A DNA stretch of 20,913 nucleotides, from positions 1 through 20,913 of the forward strand of contig DAOUGD010000075.1 of the NCBI GenBank assembly GCA_034429475.1, given 5' to 3'. Positions 1-6,535 of this stretch are shown one piece after another. Source of the stretch: JAKQHY01 sp034429475 (GTDB lineage: Bacteria > Chloroflexota > Anaerolineae > B4-G1 > SLSP01). The notes under the pieces were generated by a model, which saw only the letters and a program-made list of their open reading frames with translations, ran no database searches and was not told the origin of the DNA. Made by a program: the position numbers and the translations under genes. Position 1 is the stretch's first letter. Each line of letters begins with the position of its first letter.

Positions 1-125
1 TCTCAAAAATTATGAAATGGACCGGCCAAATTCTTAGGGTAGTCTCAAAAACTGTGAAATGCCAGTCTCAAAAACCGTGAAATAAGGGCCGTTTTAGGCC
101 TTCTCAGTCTCAAAAATTATGAAAT
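1..125. repeat. Four-copy 18-bp repeat array, probable end of a mobile element
   Basis: Four direct copies of TCTCAAAAAYYRTGAAAT begin at 1, 43, 66 and 108, so the start-to-start steps are 42, 23 and 42 bp, close to whole numbers of helical turns. The first and last copies are identical; the inner two differ only at the YYR positions. The array may continue left of the window. It stops within a few bases of where a PIN-domain reading frame becomes recognisable. Arrays of about 20-bp direct repeats at element ends are known as transposase-binding sites in IS21-, Tn7- and Mu-like elements. Assigning this array to such an end is inference, because no transposase gene is in the window. Confidence 0.6.
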
Positions 126-126
126 C

Positions 127-267
127 CTACAACATTACCTGGCATTATGTGAAAAGTACGGCGTGGAATTCTGGACTGCGGATAAACGTTTGTATAACAG
201 TGTCCATAGTGCGCTGCCGTGGGTGCATTTGCTGCAAGAATCCGAGGTGGATTGTCACTTGTCGTAA
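127..267 (+). pseudogene. VapC-like PIN-domain toxin, C-terminal remnant
   Basis: An open stretch without a start codon reads, in the frame ending at the TAA at 265-267, LQHYLALCEKYGVEFW followed by TADKRLYNSV and then LPWVHLLQE. This is the usual end of VapC-type PIN-domain ribonucleases, including the last conserved acidic residue in the T-A-D-K-R motif. Only about 46 residues of an expected 130-150 remain. The first three conserved acidic residues are gone, replaced by the 18-bp repeat array immediately upstream. No antitoxin gene is visible. The remnant has no start or ribosome-binding site of its own, so it is not expected to be expressed. The family call is fairly sure; whether an insertion or a deletion broke it cannot be told from this window. 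Confidence 0.7.
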
Positions 268-323
268 GGCGCAAATTCCTCATACACTGTGCCTATGGCA
301 ACGTCTCAGGCTGGTTTCATTCA

Positions 324-371
324 ATGGGTAAGGTTGTAAACGAAGAAGTTCACAACCTTACCCATTTTTAT
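324..371 (+). terminator. Rho-independent terminator-like hairpin
   Basis: A perfect 14-bp stem, ATGGGTAAGGTTGT at 324-337 and its complement at 352-365, encloses a 14-nt loop and is followed by TTTTTA. It lies about 55 bp beyond the stop of the PIN remnant and could once have terminated that gene. The right flank is U-rich on the plus strand, which favours plus-strand termination. Confidence 0.6.
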
Positions 372-416
372 TTCCATTGCCACGAACCAGACGCACCGGC
401 GCTGATGAAATTTCCC

Positions 417-544
417 GACCTGTGCCATAGGGAGAAATTTATCAGCAGATTAAGCAGATTGAGCAGATTTTTTTCCTAATCCGCTGAATCTGCTCAATCT
501 GCTGACAGAAAAATAAGCTGTTCAGTCATGCTATTGCACAGGTT
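417..544. repeat. Nested palindrome built of AGCAGATT-type tandem repeats
   Basis: Two 28-bp arms (442-469 and 478-505), each about three tandem units of the type AGCAGATT/AGCAGATTG, face each other across a short T-rich centre and can fold into a long imperfect hairpin. A second, outer pair, GACCTGTGCCATAG at 417-430 and CTATTGCACAGGTT at 531-544, is complementary at 12 of 14 positions and brackets the first. No gene lies here. A single arm of the same unit recurs at 5534-5562 without a partner. Role unknown; it could be a transcript-end structure or a non-autonomous repeat. Confidence 0.65.
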
Positions 545-553
545 GAAATTTCC

Positions 554-615
554 CGCAAAGTCGCCAAGCACGCCAAGTTTTTGTTCTTTACTTTGCGTCT
601 TTGCGCCTTTGCGTG
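554..615. repeat. CTTTGCG/CGCCAAG imperfect palindrome
   Basis: The left arm CGCAAAGTCGCCAAG... at 554-577 and the right arm CTTTGCGTCTTTGCGCC... at 591-615 are imperfect inverted repeats, each of roughly 8-bp tandem units, around a T-rich loop. It sits 78 bp before the next start codon and belongs to the same style of spacer element as the other tandem-unit hairpins here. It could also weakly terminate upstream transcription. Confidence 0.5.
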
Positions 616-628
616 AAACGAGAATTAA

Positions 629-647
629 TCAACGGATTGAACGGATT
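629..647. repeat. Short tandem CGGATTGAA repeat
   Basis: Two tandem units of about 9 bp (CAACGGATTGAACGGATT at 630-647) lie shortly before the ATP-grasp gene. The same 18 bases recur at 7659-7676, downstream of the acetyltransferase gene, so this is a dispersed repeat and not part of a local promoter. Confidence 0.5.
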
Positions 648-692
648 TCCGATCCTATCATTCCGTAAATCCTGTTATCTCTGGAGGAGGGT

Positions 693-2255
693 ATGGCACG
701 ATTGCATGAATACCAGGGTAAAACCCTACTGAAGCAGTTCAAGGTGACGGTTCCGCAAGGACGGGTGGCGGGTACGCCCGACGAAGCCCGCGCCATTGCC
801 GAGGAAATTGGCAAGCCGGTGATGGTGAAGGCGCAGGCGTGGATTACGGGGCGCGCGAGCGTGGGCGGCATCCGCAAGGCGGACACGCCCGACGAAGCCG
901 CGGCGGCGGCGCAGGCGATCCTCGGCCTGAAGGTCAAGGGGTTCACGGTGGAGCAGGTGCTGGTGGAGGAACAGATCGCCATTGCGCGCGAATTCTACGC
1001 CGGCGTCATCGTGGACGACCGGGCGCAGGCCCCGCTGGTGATGTTCGCCAGTGTCGGCGGTACGGGCATCGAAGACATCGCCAAAACGCACCCCGACAAA
1101 GTCGCCACGACGCACGTGGACATCGAGTTCGGCCTGCAAGACTACCAGGCCCGCGACCTCGTCCGCAAGACCGGCATCGGCGGGACGTTGCAGCGCGACC
1201 TCGGCGGGCTGCTGGTGCAGCTTTACGACGTGGCGCGCACCTATGAAGCACGCGCCGCAGAGATCAACCCGCTGGCGCTGACCGCCGACGGCAAGCTCGT
1301 CGCCGCCGACTGCCGCGTGACGGTGGACGACTACGCCGTGTTCCGCCACAAGGATTTGAGCATTGCTATTGCCCGCGAGTATGACCGCCCGCCGACGAAG
1401 CTGGAGAAGATCGCCTACGATGTGGAAGCGGGCGATTATCGCGGCACGTTCTACTTCATCCAGATGGCGGAGGATTTTGAGGCGGGGCAGGGGTACGTGG
1501 GCTTCCACGGGGCGGGCGGCGGCGGCTCGATGATGAGCATGGACGCCGTGCTGCGGCAGGGTTACAAGCTGGCGACCTTCGTGGACACCAGCGGGAATCC
1601 GCCTGCCAGCAAAGTCTACCGCGCGGCCAAAATCATCCTGGCGACCGGCTCGATTGACGGTTACTTCGGCTCCGGCTCTGGCGTCGCCAGCCAGGAGCAG
1701 TTCTACTCGGCGCGGGGGCTATTCAAGGCCTTCCTCGAAGCGCAACTGGATGTGCCTGCCGTCATCCGCCTGGGCGGGAACGCGGAAGATAAGGCCGTCG
1801 AAATCCTGGAAGCGCTCAACGGGCGCATTCCCGCGAAGGTGGAAGGGTACAAGAAGGACGATTCACCGGATTTCTGCGCGGGGCGGCTCAATACACTGAT
1901 TCAAGAAGCAAGAAGCAAGAGGCAAGAAGCAGGAAGCAGGAATTACGAATTACGAACCACCCAACCACCCAACCACCCAACCACCTATTCCTTTGAAACC
2001 GTCACCGGCGGTACGGTCACTTACGATCACGCTATATGTGCGACGTGTGAGAGCAAGGTCTGTATTGAGGCGTGCGGGATGAAGATTCTGAAGCTCAATG
2101 AAGCGGGGTGCCCCGTGCTCAACATCGCGCCGGCGGATGTGAAGAAGGGGCGCTGCTCGGAGTGCTTGGCTTGCGAAGTGGATTGTTTGCTGTACGGCGC
2201 GGGCGGCGGGCACGTGACGTTGCCTATATCAGGACTAGATACTGATCGTAGATGA
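693..2255 (+). CDS. ATP-grasp acyl-CoA synthetase beta subunit fused to a two-cluster ferredoxin domain
   Basis: Residues 1-403 match the beta subunit of the succinyl/citryl-CoA synthetase family. There is an N-terminal ATP-grasp fold (LHEYQGK at 4-10, MVKAQAW, AEINPLAL at 189-196) and a C-terminal ligase domain with VDTSGNPPASK (297-307) and GGNAEDKAVEILEAL (361-375). The SGNP sequence is closer to the SGxP stretch of ATP-citrate lyase than to the GG of SucC, which favours citrate or a related acid as substrate. Residues 443-510 add a ferredoxin-like module with cysteines 449, 452, 457, 461 and 488, 491, 494, 498, enough for two 4Fe-4S clusters, the first with an unusual Cx2Cx4Cx3C spacing. 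A low-complexity linker (about 404-432) joins the two parts. A strong GGAGGAGGG ribosome-binding site precedes the ATG. The alpha subunit and a citryl-CoA-lyase-like gene follow. Substrate and redox role are inferred. Confidence 0.85.
   Translation: MARLHEYQGKTLLKQFKVTVPQGRVAGTPDEARAIAEEIGKPVMVKAQAWITGRASVGGIRKADTPDEAAAAAQAILGLKVKGFTVEQVLVEEQIAIAREFYAGVIVDDRAQAPLVMFASVGGTGIEDIAKTHPDKVATTHVDIEFGLQDYQARDLVRKTGIGGTLQRDLGGLLVQLYDVARTYEARAAEINPLALTADGKLVAADCRVTVDDYAVFRHKDLSIAIAREYDRPPTKLEKIAYDVEAGDYRGTFYFIQMAEDFEAGQGYVGFHGAGGGGSMMSMDAVLRQGYKLATFVDTSGNPPASKVYRAAKIILATGSIDGYFGSGSGVASQEQFYSARGLFKAFLEAQLDVPAVIRLGGNAEDKAVEILEALNGRIPAKVEGYKKDDSPDFCAGRLNTLIQEARSKRQEAGSRNYELRTTQPPNHPTTYSFETVTGGTVTYDHAICATCESKVCIEACGMKILKLNEAGCPVLNIAPADVKKGRCSECLACEVDCLLYGAGGGHVTLPISGLDTDRR
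1903..1986 (+). repeat. Spacer-type repeat captured in frame inside the beta-subunit gene
   Basis: This stretch holds three successive simple-repeat blocks: AAGAAGC/GGAAGC units, a doubled ATTACGA, and four ACCACCCA units. They look like the spacer repeats elsewhere in the window and unlike the GC-rich codons around them. They read through without a stop as a linker rich in R, Q, N, P and T between the ATP-grasp and ferredoxin parts. Either an insertion kept frame, or a former gap between two genes was turned into coding sequence. Confidence 0.6.
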
Positions 2256-2295
2256 ACAATCGTGTCACTCAGATTTGCACCACTAAAATGCATAA

Positions 2296-2778
2296 ATGAA
2301 TAAGCAGATATTCGCGATAGCCACGTTTTCTTTGGCGGGTTTCGCAGCGATTATTTGTTGGAACCTGGCTTACACTACATTTTCCACGCAATGGAAACTG
2401 AAATCTAAACGATGGTTGGTGTGGACAATCATTTTTTTCGCCTTGACCGGTTTCAGTATGTGTCCCGCCATGTCAAACGAAGGCTTTCTCGTCGAAGAGT
2501 GGGGGCTGTCTATGGGTATGGCTGCTCTGGTAGTTATAGGCATGCTCGCAACAACATGGATTCACAATTATTCAGCCAGAGCGTTAGACCGTGATTTTGA
2601 ACTCATCCGCTCCGCCCAACGCATGCGCCGTCGTCAACGTGCTTTGCAAAAACCGCCATCTCGTAAACCCGGCAAGACCGTCATTGCGTTGGTGATAGGC
2701 TTGCTCAGCGGGATCGGATGGGTACTTTGGCAAAAGCGGAAAGATCCTCACACATCAAAGAAACATACGGAGTCGTAA
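2296..2778 (+). CDS. Small multi-pass membrane protein of unknown family
   Basis: This 160-residue protein is not recognised. Hydrophobic segments at about 5-25, 40-57, 70-87 and 128-145 suggest four membrane passes. A basic stretch (RRRQRALQKPPSRKPGK, 111-127) and a basic C-terminal tail (146-157) are probably cytoplasmic. The base composition is visibly AT-richer than the flanking synthetase genes, and no clear Shine-Dalgarno sequence precedes the ATG. It lies 40 bp after the beta subunit, and its TAA is only 2 bp before the alpha-subunit ATG, so the two are probably translated together. Its position between two subunits of one enzyme is odd and suggests insertion into an older operon. Nothing links it directly to the enzyme's chemistry. 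Confidence 0.6.
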   Translation: MNKQIFAIATFSLAGFAAIICWNLAYTTFSTQWKLKSKRWLVWTIIFFALTGFSMCPAMSNEGFLVEEWGLSMGMAALVVIGMLATTWIHNYSARALDRDFELIRSAQRMRRRQRALQKPPSRKPGKTVIALVIGLLSGIGWVLWQKRKDPHTSKKHTES

Positions 2779-2780
2779 CT

Positions 2781-3680
2781 ATGGCAATCTTGATAGACGA
2801 AACTAAACGAGTGTTAGTTCAAGGCATCACTGGCCGCGAGGGCGCGGCTCGAACTAAGTTAATGGTGGATTATGGCACGAAGGTGGTTGCCGGGGTGACG
2901 CCCGGACGCGGCGGCGAATCTGTCGAGGGTATCCCCGTGTACGACACGGTCGCCGAGGCGTGGGAGAAGGCCGGCCCGATTGACATCAGCGTGCTGTTCA
3001 TCCCTGCGCCGCTGGTGAAGAGTGCGGCGTTGGAAGCGATGGACGCGGGCGTGAAGCTGCTCGTCATCGTCCCTGACCGCGTGCCGATTTACGACGTGCT
3101 GGCGATTGCCAAACGCGCCAAGTCCGTCGGGGCGCGCTTCGTCGGGCCGAATACGTTGGGCGTTCTCAGCCCGGATAAAGGCGTGCTCGGCATGATCGGC
3201 GGGCGGGCAGCGACGGCGAAATCGTGGTTCAGCGCCGGCCCGGTGGGCATCGCCTCGCGCAGCGGCGGGATCACGTCTTCGATGGCGTACTACCTGGCGC
3301 GGGCGGGCATCGGCGCGACCACGCTCGTTCACGTGGGCGGCGACGCGGTGGTGGGTCTGCCGCATCCCGACGTGATGCTCGAATTTGAGCGCGACCCCGA
3401 CACCAAAGCCGTCGTCATGTTCGGCGAGATCGGCACGAGCCAGGAAGAGCGCGTGGCCGATCTCATCGAGGCCGGCGCGTTCACCAAGCCGCTGATCGCC
3501 TATATCGGCGGCAAGGCGGCGAAGAGCGGCACGCGGTTCTCGCACGCGGGCGCGATTGTCGAAGGCGGGCGCGGCACCTATGAAGGCAAAGTGGCGCGGC
3601 TGCGCGAAGTCGGCGCGACGGTGGTGGAGCAGTTTATGGATCTGCCGACGGTGACGAAGGCGGTGTTGGAGAAGCTGTAG
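2781..3680 (+). CDS. Acyl-CoA synthetase alpha subunit (succinyl/citryl-CoA synthetase-like)
   Basis: This 299-residue protein has the CoA-binding Rossmann domain (VLVQGITGREGAARTK, 11-26; then GTKVVAGVTPGRGG) and the C-terminal ligase domain of SucD-type subunits. The phosphohistidine loop is intact: SHAGAIVEGGRGTYEGK with H255, the residue that carries phosphate during ATP-driven CoA thioester formation. GPNTLGVL (122-129) replaces the usual GPNTPG. Length is normal for the family (about 290-300). I chose the ATG at 2781, preceded by GGAG at 2769-2772. An upstream in-frame start at 2718 would add 21 residues overlapping the preceding gene and ahead of the normal SucD N-terminus. It should form a heteromer with the ATP-grasp protein at 693-2255. 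Substrate (succinate, citrate or malate) is not settled by sequence alone; the next gene favours citrate. Confidence 0.85.
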   Translation: MAILIDETKRVLVQGITGREGAARTKLMVDYGTKVVAGVTPGRGGESVEGIPVYDTVAEAWEKAGPIDISVLFIPAPLVKSAALEAMDAGVKLLVIVPDRVPIYDVLAIAKRAKSVGARFVGPNTLGVLSPDKGVLGMIGGRAATAKSWFSAGPVGIASRSGGITSSMAYYLARAGIGATTLVHVGGDAVVGLPHPDVMLEFERDPDTKAVVMFGEIGTSQEERVADLIEAGAFTKPLIAYIGGKAAKSGTRFSHAGAIVEGGRGTYEGKVARLREVGATVVEQFMDLPTVTKAVLEKL

Positions 3681-3690
3681 ACAGCAGACA

Positions 3691-3736
3691 GTAGACAGTA
3701 GACGGTAGACGGGCCTGTCTACCGTCTACCGTCTAC
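3691..3736. repeat. GTAGACG tandem-unit hairpin between synthetase and lyase genes
   Basis: A left arm of three GTAGAC(A/G) units (3691-3710) pairs with a right arm of three GTCTACC-type units (3717-3736) at 19 of 20 positions around the loop GGGCCT. The left run begins earlier with less regular units, just after the alpha-subunit stop. The right arm ends 17 bp before the next ATG, leaving the AAAGGAGG ribosome-binding site free. It could stabilise or attenuate the message between the two genes. Confidence 0.7.
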
Positions 3737-3753
3737 CTGAAAAGGAGGCGAAA

Positions 3754-4560
3754 ATGACGGAACAGACATGGTCTCAACCGATTACGCAGATTGAACCGAA
3801 CAAGGTGGCCGTGCGCGGCTATCGGATTGATGCGTTGATGGGGCGCGCGTCGTTTGCGCAGGTGGTGTATTTGACGCTCAAGGGAGAGATGCCCACGGAG
3901 GCGCAGGGGCGTGTGATGGATGCGATCCTCGTCTCCAGCGTGGATCACGGGGCGACGCCCCCCTCGACGCTGGCCGCGCGGACGGTGGCCTCCGGCGGCG
4001 CACCGCTCACGGCGGGCATCGCGGCGGGCATCATGACGATCAACCAGCATCACGGCGGCGCGATTGAGGGCTGTATGCGCGTGCTGCTCGAAGCGGTGGC
4101 GCGGCAGCGGGACTCCGGCGAGGATGCGCTGACGACGGCGCGCGCGTTGATGGCCGAGTACCGCGCGCAGAAGAAGCGCGTCCCTGGTTACGGGCACCGC
4201 ATCCACACGGACGATCCCCGCACGGCGCGGCTCTTCGCCATTGCGGAGGAAGCGGGCGTCGCCGGCGACTACGTGGCGATGGCGCGCGCGCTCCGGCAGG
4301 CGATGCAGGAGACGCTCGGCAAGGATTTGCCGCTGAACGTGGACGGCGGGATTGCCGCGCTGCTGTGCGAGATGGATTTCCCACCGGAGATGGGCAACGG
4401 TCTCTTCGCCATCTCGCGCATCGTCGGGCTGACGGCGCACGTCTTCGACGAGATCGTGAATCAGCGCCCCATGCGCGAAATCTCGCCAACGGCGCACACC
4501 TACAACGGGCCGGAAGAGCGAACGTTAGAAGAGCCGCTCAGCGAATTGAGCGGACTGTAA
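3754..4560 (+). CDS. Citryl-CoA lyase-like protein (short citrate synthase fold)
   Basis: This 268-residue protein has the citrate synthase core: RGYRIDALMGRASF (21-34), HHGGAIEG (99-106), GYGHRIHTDDPR (145-156) and NVDGGIAAL (195-203). The three catalytic positions of the family are present as H100, H148 and D197. At 268 residues it is far shorter than citrate synthase (about 370-430) and lacks the N-terminal part, as in citryl-CoA lyase of two-step citrate cleavage and the matching domain of ATP-citrate lyase. The start at 3754 follows AAAGGAGG with good spacing. Its place directly after beta and alpha acyl-CoA synthetase subunits gives the expected pair: an enzyme making citryl-CoA and one splitting it to acetyl-CoA and oxaloacetate. 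The reverse (synthesis) or a methylcitrate-like substrate remains possible. Confidence 0.8.
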   Translation: MTEQTWSQPITQIEPNKVAVRGYRIDALMGRASFAQVVYLTLKGEMPTEAQGRVMDAILVSSVDHGATPPSTLAARTVASGGAPLTAGIAAGIMTINQHHGGAIEGCMRVLLEAVARQRDSGEDALTTARALMAEYRAQKKRVPGYGHRIHTDDPRTARLFAIAEEAGVAGDYVAMARALRQAMQETLGKDLPLNVDGGIAALLCEMDFPPEMGNGLFAISRIVGLTAHVFDEIVNQRPMREISPTAHTYNGPEERTLEEPLSELSGL

Positions 4561-4573
4561 TATAATGGGGATT

Positions 4574-4624
4574 AGGGATCAGGGATTAGGGATTGGACTA
4601 CCCAATCCCTAATCTCTAATCCCT
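4574..4624. repeat. GGGATTA tandem-unit hairpin
   Basis: Three GGGATTA-type units at 4574-4596 face the complementary AATCCCT-type units at 4602-4624 and match at 21 of 23 positions around a 5-nt loop. The run starts a few bases earlier. It fills the gap between the lyase stop and the next ribosome-binding site. It could act as a terminator only weakly, since no U-run follows. Confidence 0.7.
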
Positions 4625-4651
4625 GGTCACTCTTTAAAAGGGGGGGAACGT

Positions 4652-5527
4652 ATGTCCAAATTTGAGCGATTTTTGAAAGAGAAACCGGTGCTGGTGGCGG
4701 ACGGGGCGACCGGGACGATGTTGCAGCAGGCCGGGCTGCCGGCCGGTGCGGCGCCGGAACGGTGGAATCTGGAGAATCCCGACGCGGTGCGCGCGCTCTA
4801 TCGCAGTTACATCGAGGCGGGGGCCGACATGATTTTGACCAACACCTTCGGTGGCTGTAGCGTGCGGTTGGAGCGCGACGGCCTGGGCCGCCAGGCGCAC
4901 GCGATCAACGCGGCGGCGGCGCGACTGGCGCGGGAAGTCGCCGGGGACGCCGTATTGGTGGTGGGCGACATCGGCCCGTCCGGCAAGCTGTTGGAGCCGC
5001 TGGGCGACCTGTCTTATGCCGATGCAGTTGCCTCCTTTGCGGAGCAGGCGGCGGGATTGGTGGTGGGGGGCGCCGAGGTGATTTTGATCGAGACGATGAG
5101 CGATCTGAACGAAGTCAAGGCGGCGATGGAGGGCGTGCGGCAAGTCACCGATCTGCCCATCCTGGCGACGATGAGCTTCGACACGAAGGGGCGCACGATG
5201 ATGGGTGTGAAGCCGGAAAAGGCTGCACAGACGTTGACCGACTGGGGCGCGGCAGTGATCGGCGCCAACTGCGGGCGCACGTTGAGCGAGACGCTGGAAG
5301 CCGTCCTCAAGATGCGCGCGGCGTTGCCCGACGCGGTGTTGATGGCGAAGCCCAACGCCGGCCTGCCCCACGCCGAAGGCGGCGACCTCGTCTACGACGT
5401 CACACCGGAGATCATGGCCGACTACGCGCGTCGTTTCGTGGCCGAGGCGGGCGTCAAGATTTTCGGCGGCTGCTGCGGGAGCACGCCGGATCACATCCGC
5501 GCGGTGGCGGCGGCGCTGAAGGCGTAA
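4652..5527 (+). CDS. Homocysteine S-methyltransferase family protein (MetH N-terminal-like, stand-alone)
   Basis: This 291-residue protein is a TIM-barrel homocysteine methyltransferase of the family that forms the first module of cobalamin-dependent methionine synthase and includes BHMT. It begins with VADGATGTMLQQAGLP (15-30), has LTNTFGG (62-68), and carries the zinc-binding cysteines C207 (GANCGR) and C273/C274 (FGGCCGSTPDHIRAV). Folate-, cobalamin- and AdoMet-binding modules of full MetH are absent. It therefore either takes methyl groups from a small donor or partners with a separate corrinoid protein not in the window. The ATG at 4652 follows GGGGGGGAA with good spacing. It is not obviously linked to the citrate-cleavage genes, from which a hairpin separates it. 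The methyl donor is unknown. Confidence 0.85.
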   Translation: MSKFERFLKEKPVLVADGATGTMLQQAGLPAGAAPERWNLENPDAVRALYRSYIEAGADMILTNTFGGCSVRLERDGLGRQAHAINAAAARLAREVAGDAVLVVGDIGPSGKLLEPLGDLSYADAVASFAEQAAGLVVGGAEVILIETMSDLNEVKAAMEGVRQVTDLPILATMSFDTKGRTMMGVKPEKAAQTLTDWGAAVIGANCGRTLSETLEAVLKMRAALPDAVLMAKPNAGLPHAEGGDLVYDVTPEIMADYARRFVAEAGVKIFGGCCGSTPDHIRAVAAALKA

Positions 5528-5533
5528 ATTTTT

Positions 5534-5562
5534 GTCAGCAGATTTAGCAGATTCAGCAGATT
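5534..5562. repeat. Single arm of AGCAGATT tandem repeat
   Basis: Three tandem units of AGCAGATT(T/C) repeat the arm found in the palindrome at 442-505, here without a complementary partner. It lies just after the methyltransferase stop and before the next promoter, and looks like a half or decayed copy of the same element. Confidence 0.55.
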
Positions 5563-5583
5563 AAAGCTGAAATTGCTCAAGTC

Positions 5584-5611
5584 TTGAAGTTGGTTAGAGT
5601 GCTGCTATAAT
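5584..5611 (+). promoter_or_regulatory. Sigma-70-type promoter for the AIM24 gene
   Basis: TTGAAG at 5584-5589 and a perfect TATAAT at 5606-5611 are separated by 16 bp. Transcription would start near 5618, about 63 bp upstream of the ATG at 5681. A small dyad, ATGGT-TGT-ACCAT at 5616-5628, falls on the expected start and could bind a repressor; that is inference only. Confidence 0.6.
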
Positions 5612-5680
5612 GAAAATGGTTGTACCATTACAGCCAAGTCTGTTTTTTTCCTTTTAGTTTAGTCCACAGGAGGATGTACC

Positions 5681-6364
5681 ATGCGTTACGAAATCAATGG
5701 CACTACGTTACCCACCCTGGAGGTCCGTCTCAACAGCGGCGAGTCCGTGTATACGGAATCCGGCGGCATGGCCTGGATGAAGGGCAATATTGAGATGAAG
5801 ACCGACACAAAGGGCGGTCTGATGAAGGGGCTGGGCCGCGCGCTGTCGGGCGAATCGCTGTTTATGAGCACGTACACCAGCCACGAAGAGGGCGCGCTCA
5901 TTGTCTTTGCCCCGGAAGCGCCCGGCAAAATCCTCGATATTAATCTGGCGGCGGGTCAGAGCCTCATCTGCCAGAAGGACGCCTTCATGTGCGCGCAGGA
6001 CGGCGTCGAACTGAAGATGCACTTCAAGAAAAAGCTGGGCGCCGGGCTGTTTGGCGGCGAGGGGTTCATTTTGGAGCAGATCACCGGGCCGGGCTATGCG
6101 TTCCTGGAAATCCCCGGCGAGGTTCGCGAATACGTCCTGGCTGCCGGCGAATCCATGAAGATCGATCCCGGTCACATCGCGGCCTTTGAGCCAACCGTGC
6201 AGTACGACATCTCGATGGTGAAGGGCCTGAAGAATATGTTCTTTGGCGGCGAAGGGCTGTTCCTGGCTACCCTGACGGGGCCGGGCAAGATTTGGCTGCA
6301 AAGTATGCCGTTGGCGAATCTAGCCGCCAAGCTGGCGCAGTATATGCCCGTGAAAAGCTCCTGA
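5681..6364 (+). CDS. AIM24 / TIGR00266 family protein
   Basis: This 227-residue protein has the all-beta pattern of the AIM24 (TIGR00266) family: an N-terminal YTESGGMAWMKGNIEM stretch, a glycine-rich LMKGLGRALSGESLF segment, and two related strand-turn blocks containing FGGEGFILEQITGPG and FGGEGLFLATLTGPG. The repeated FGGEG...TGPG is an internal duplication typical of the family. Length is normal (about 220-250), there is no signal peptide, and the protein should be cytoplasmic. The molecular function is not established; a relative is found in mitochondria. It has its own promoter, an AGGAGG ribosome-binding site before the ATG, and a terminator after it, so it is probably transcribed alone. 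Confidence 0.85.
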   Translation: MRYEINGTTLPTLEVRLNSGESVYTESGGMAWMKGNIEMKTDTKGGLMKGLGRALSGESLFMSTYTSHEEGALIVFAPEAPGKILDINLAAGQSLICQKDAFMCAQDGVELKMHFKKKLGAGLFGGEGFILEQITGPGYAFLEIPGEVREYVLAAGESMKIDPGHIAAFEPTVQYDISMVKGLKNMFFGGEGLFLATLTGPGKIWLQSMPLANLAAKLAQYMPVKSS

Positions 6365-6388
6365 TCTCAGGGCATTTTAAATTAAACC

Positions 6389-6440
6389 CGGCCTGGGTTA
6401 GTGCGTTTGTCATCAAGCCTAATCCAGGCCGAGTTTTTTA
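6389..6440 (+). terminator. Rho-independent terminator after the AIM24 gene
   Basis: CGGCCTGGGTTA at 6389-6400 pairs with TAATCCAGGCCG at 6420-6431 (11 of 12 bases), and TTTTTT follows at 6434-6439. It lies 25 bp beyond the stop codon. Confidence 0.75.
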
Positions 6441-6448
6441 TCCGAGTT

Positions 6449-6505
6449 GTAACACCAACTTCAGTTGGTTTCTGCGGCGAGCTAACAAACTAAAGTTTGT
6501 GTTAC
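6449..6505. repeat. Palindrome of palindromes (REP/BIME-like)
   Basis: GTAACACCAACTTCAGTTGG at 6449-6468 and the inverted copy at 6484-6505 agree at 19 of 22 positions over the full arms. Each arm is also a small dyad (CCAACTTCAGTTGG; CAAACTAAAGTTTG). The structure occupies the gap between the AIM24 terminator and the next ribosome-binding site. It resembles paired REP elements; function unknown. Confidence 0.6.
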
Positions 6506-6535
6506 GTATCTATTTTTAACGGAGCTAGAAAATTT

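Noticed and set aside
1..125. CRISPR array
   Set aside because: Repeats are only 18 bp, the spacers are unequal (about 24, 5 and 24 bp) and no cas gene is present.
119..479. Two short plus-strand open frames upstream of the first gene
   Set aside because: They are in other frames over the PIN remnant, the terminator hairpin and the AGCAGATT palindrome, with no ribosome-binding site and no recognisable protein features.
726..1508. 260-codon minus-strand open frame
   Set aside because: Antisense to the ATP-grasp gene, with a composition typical of shadow frames. The same applies to the minus-strand frames at 2859-3545, 3733-4497 and 4634-5494.
4561..4566. TATAAT just after the lyase stop as a promoter for the methyltransferase gene
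   Set aside because: No acceptable -35 hexamer at 16-18 bp spacing was found, and the GGGATTA hairpin lies directly downstream.
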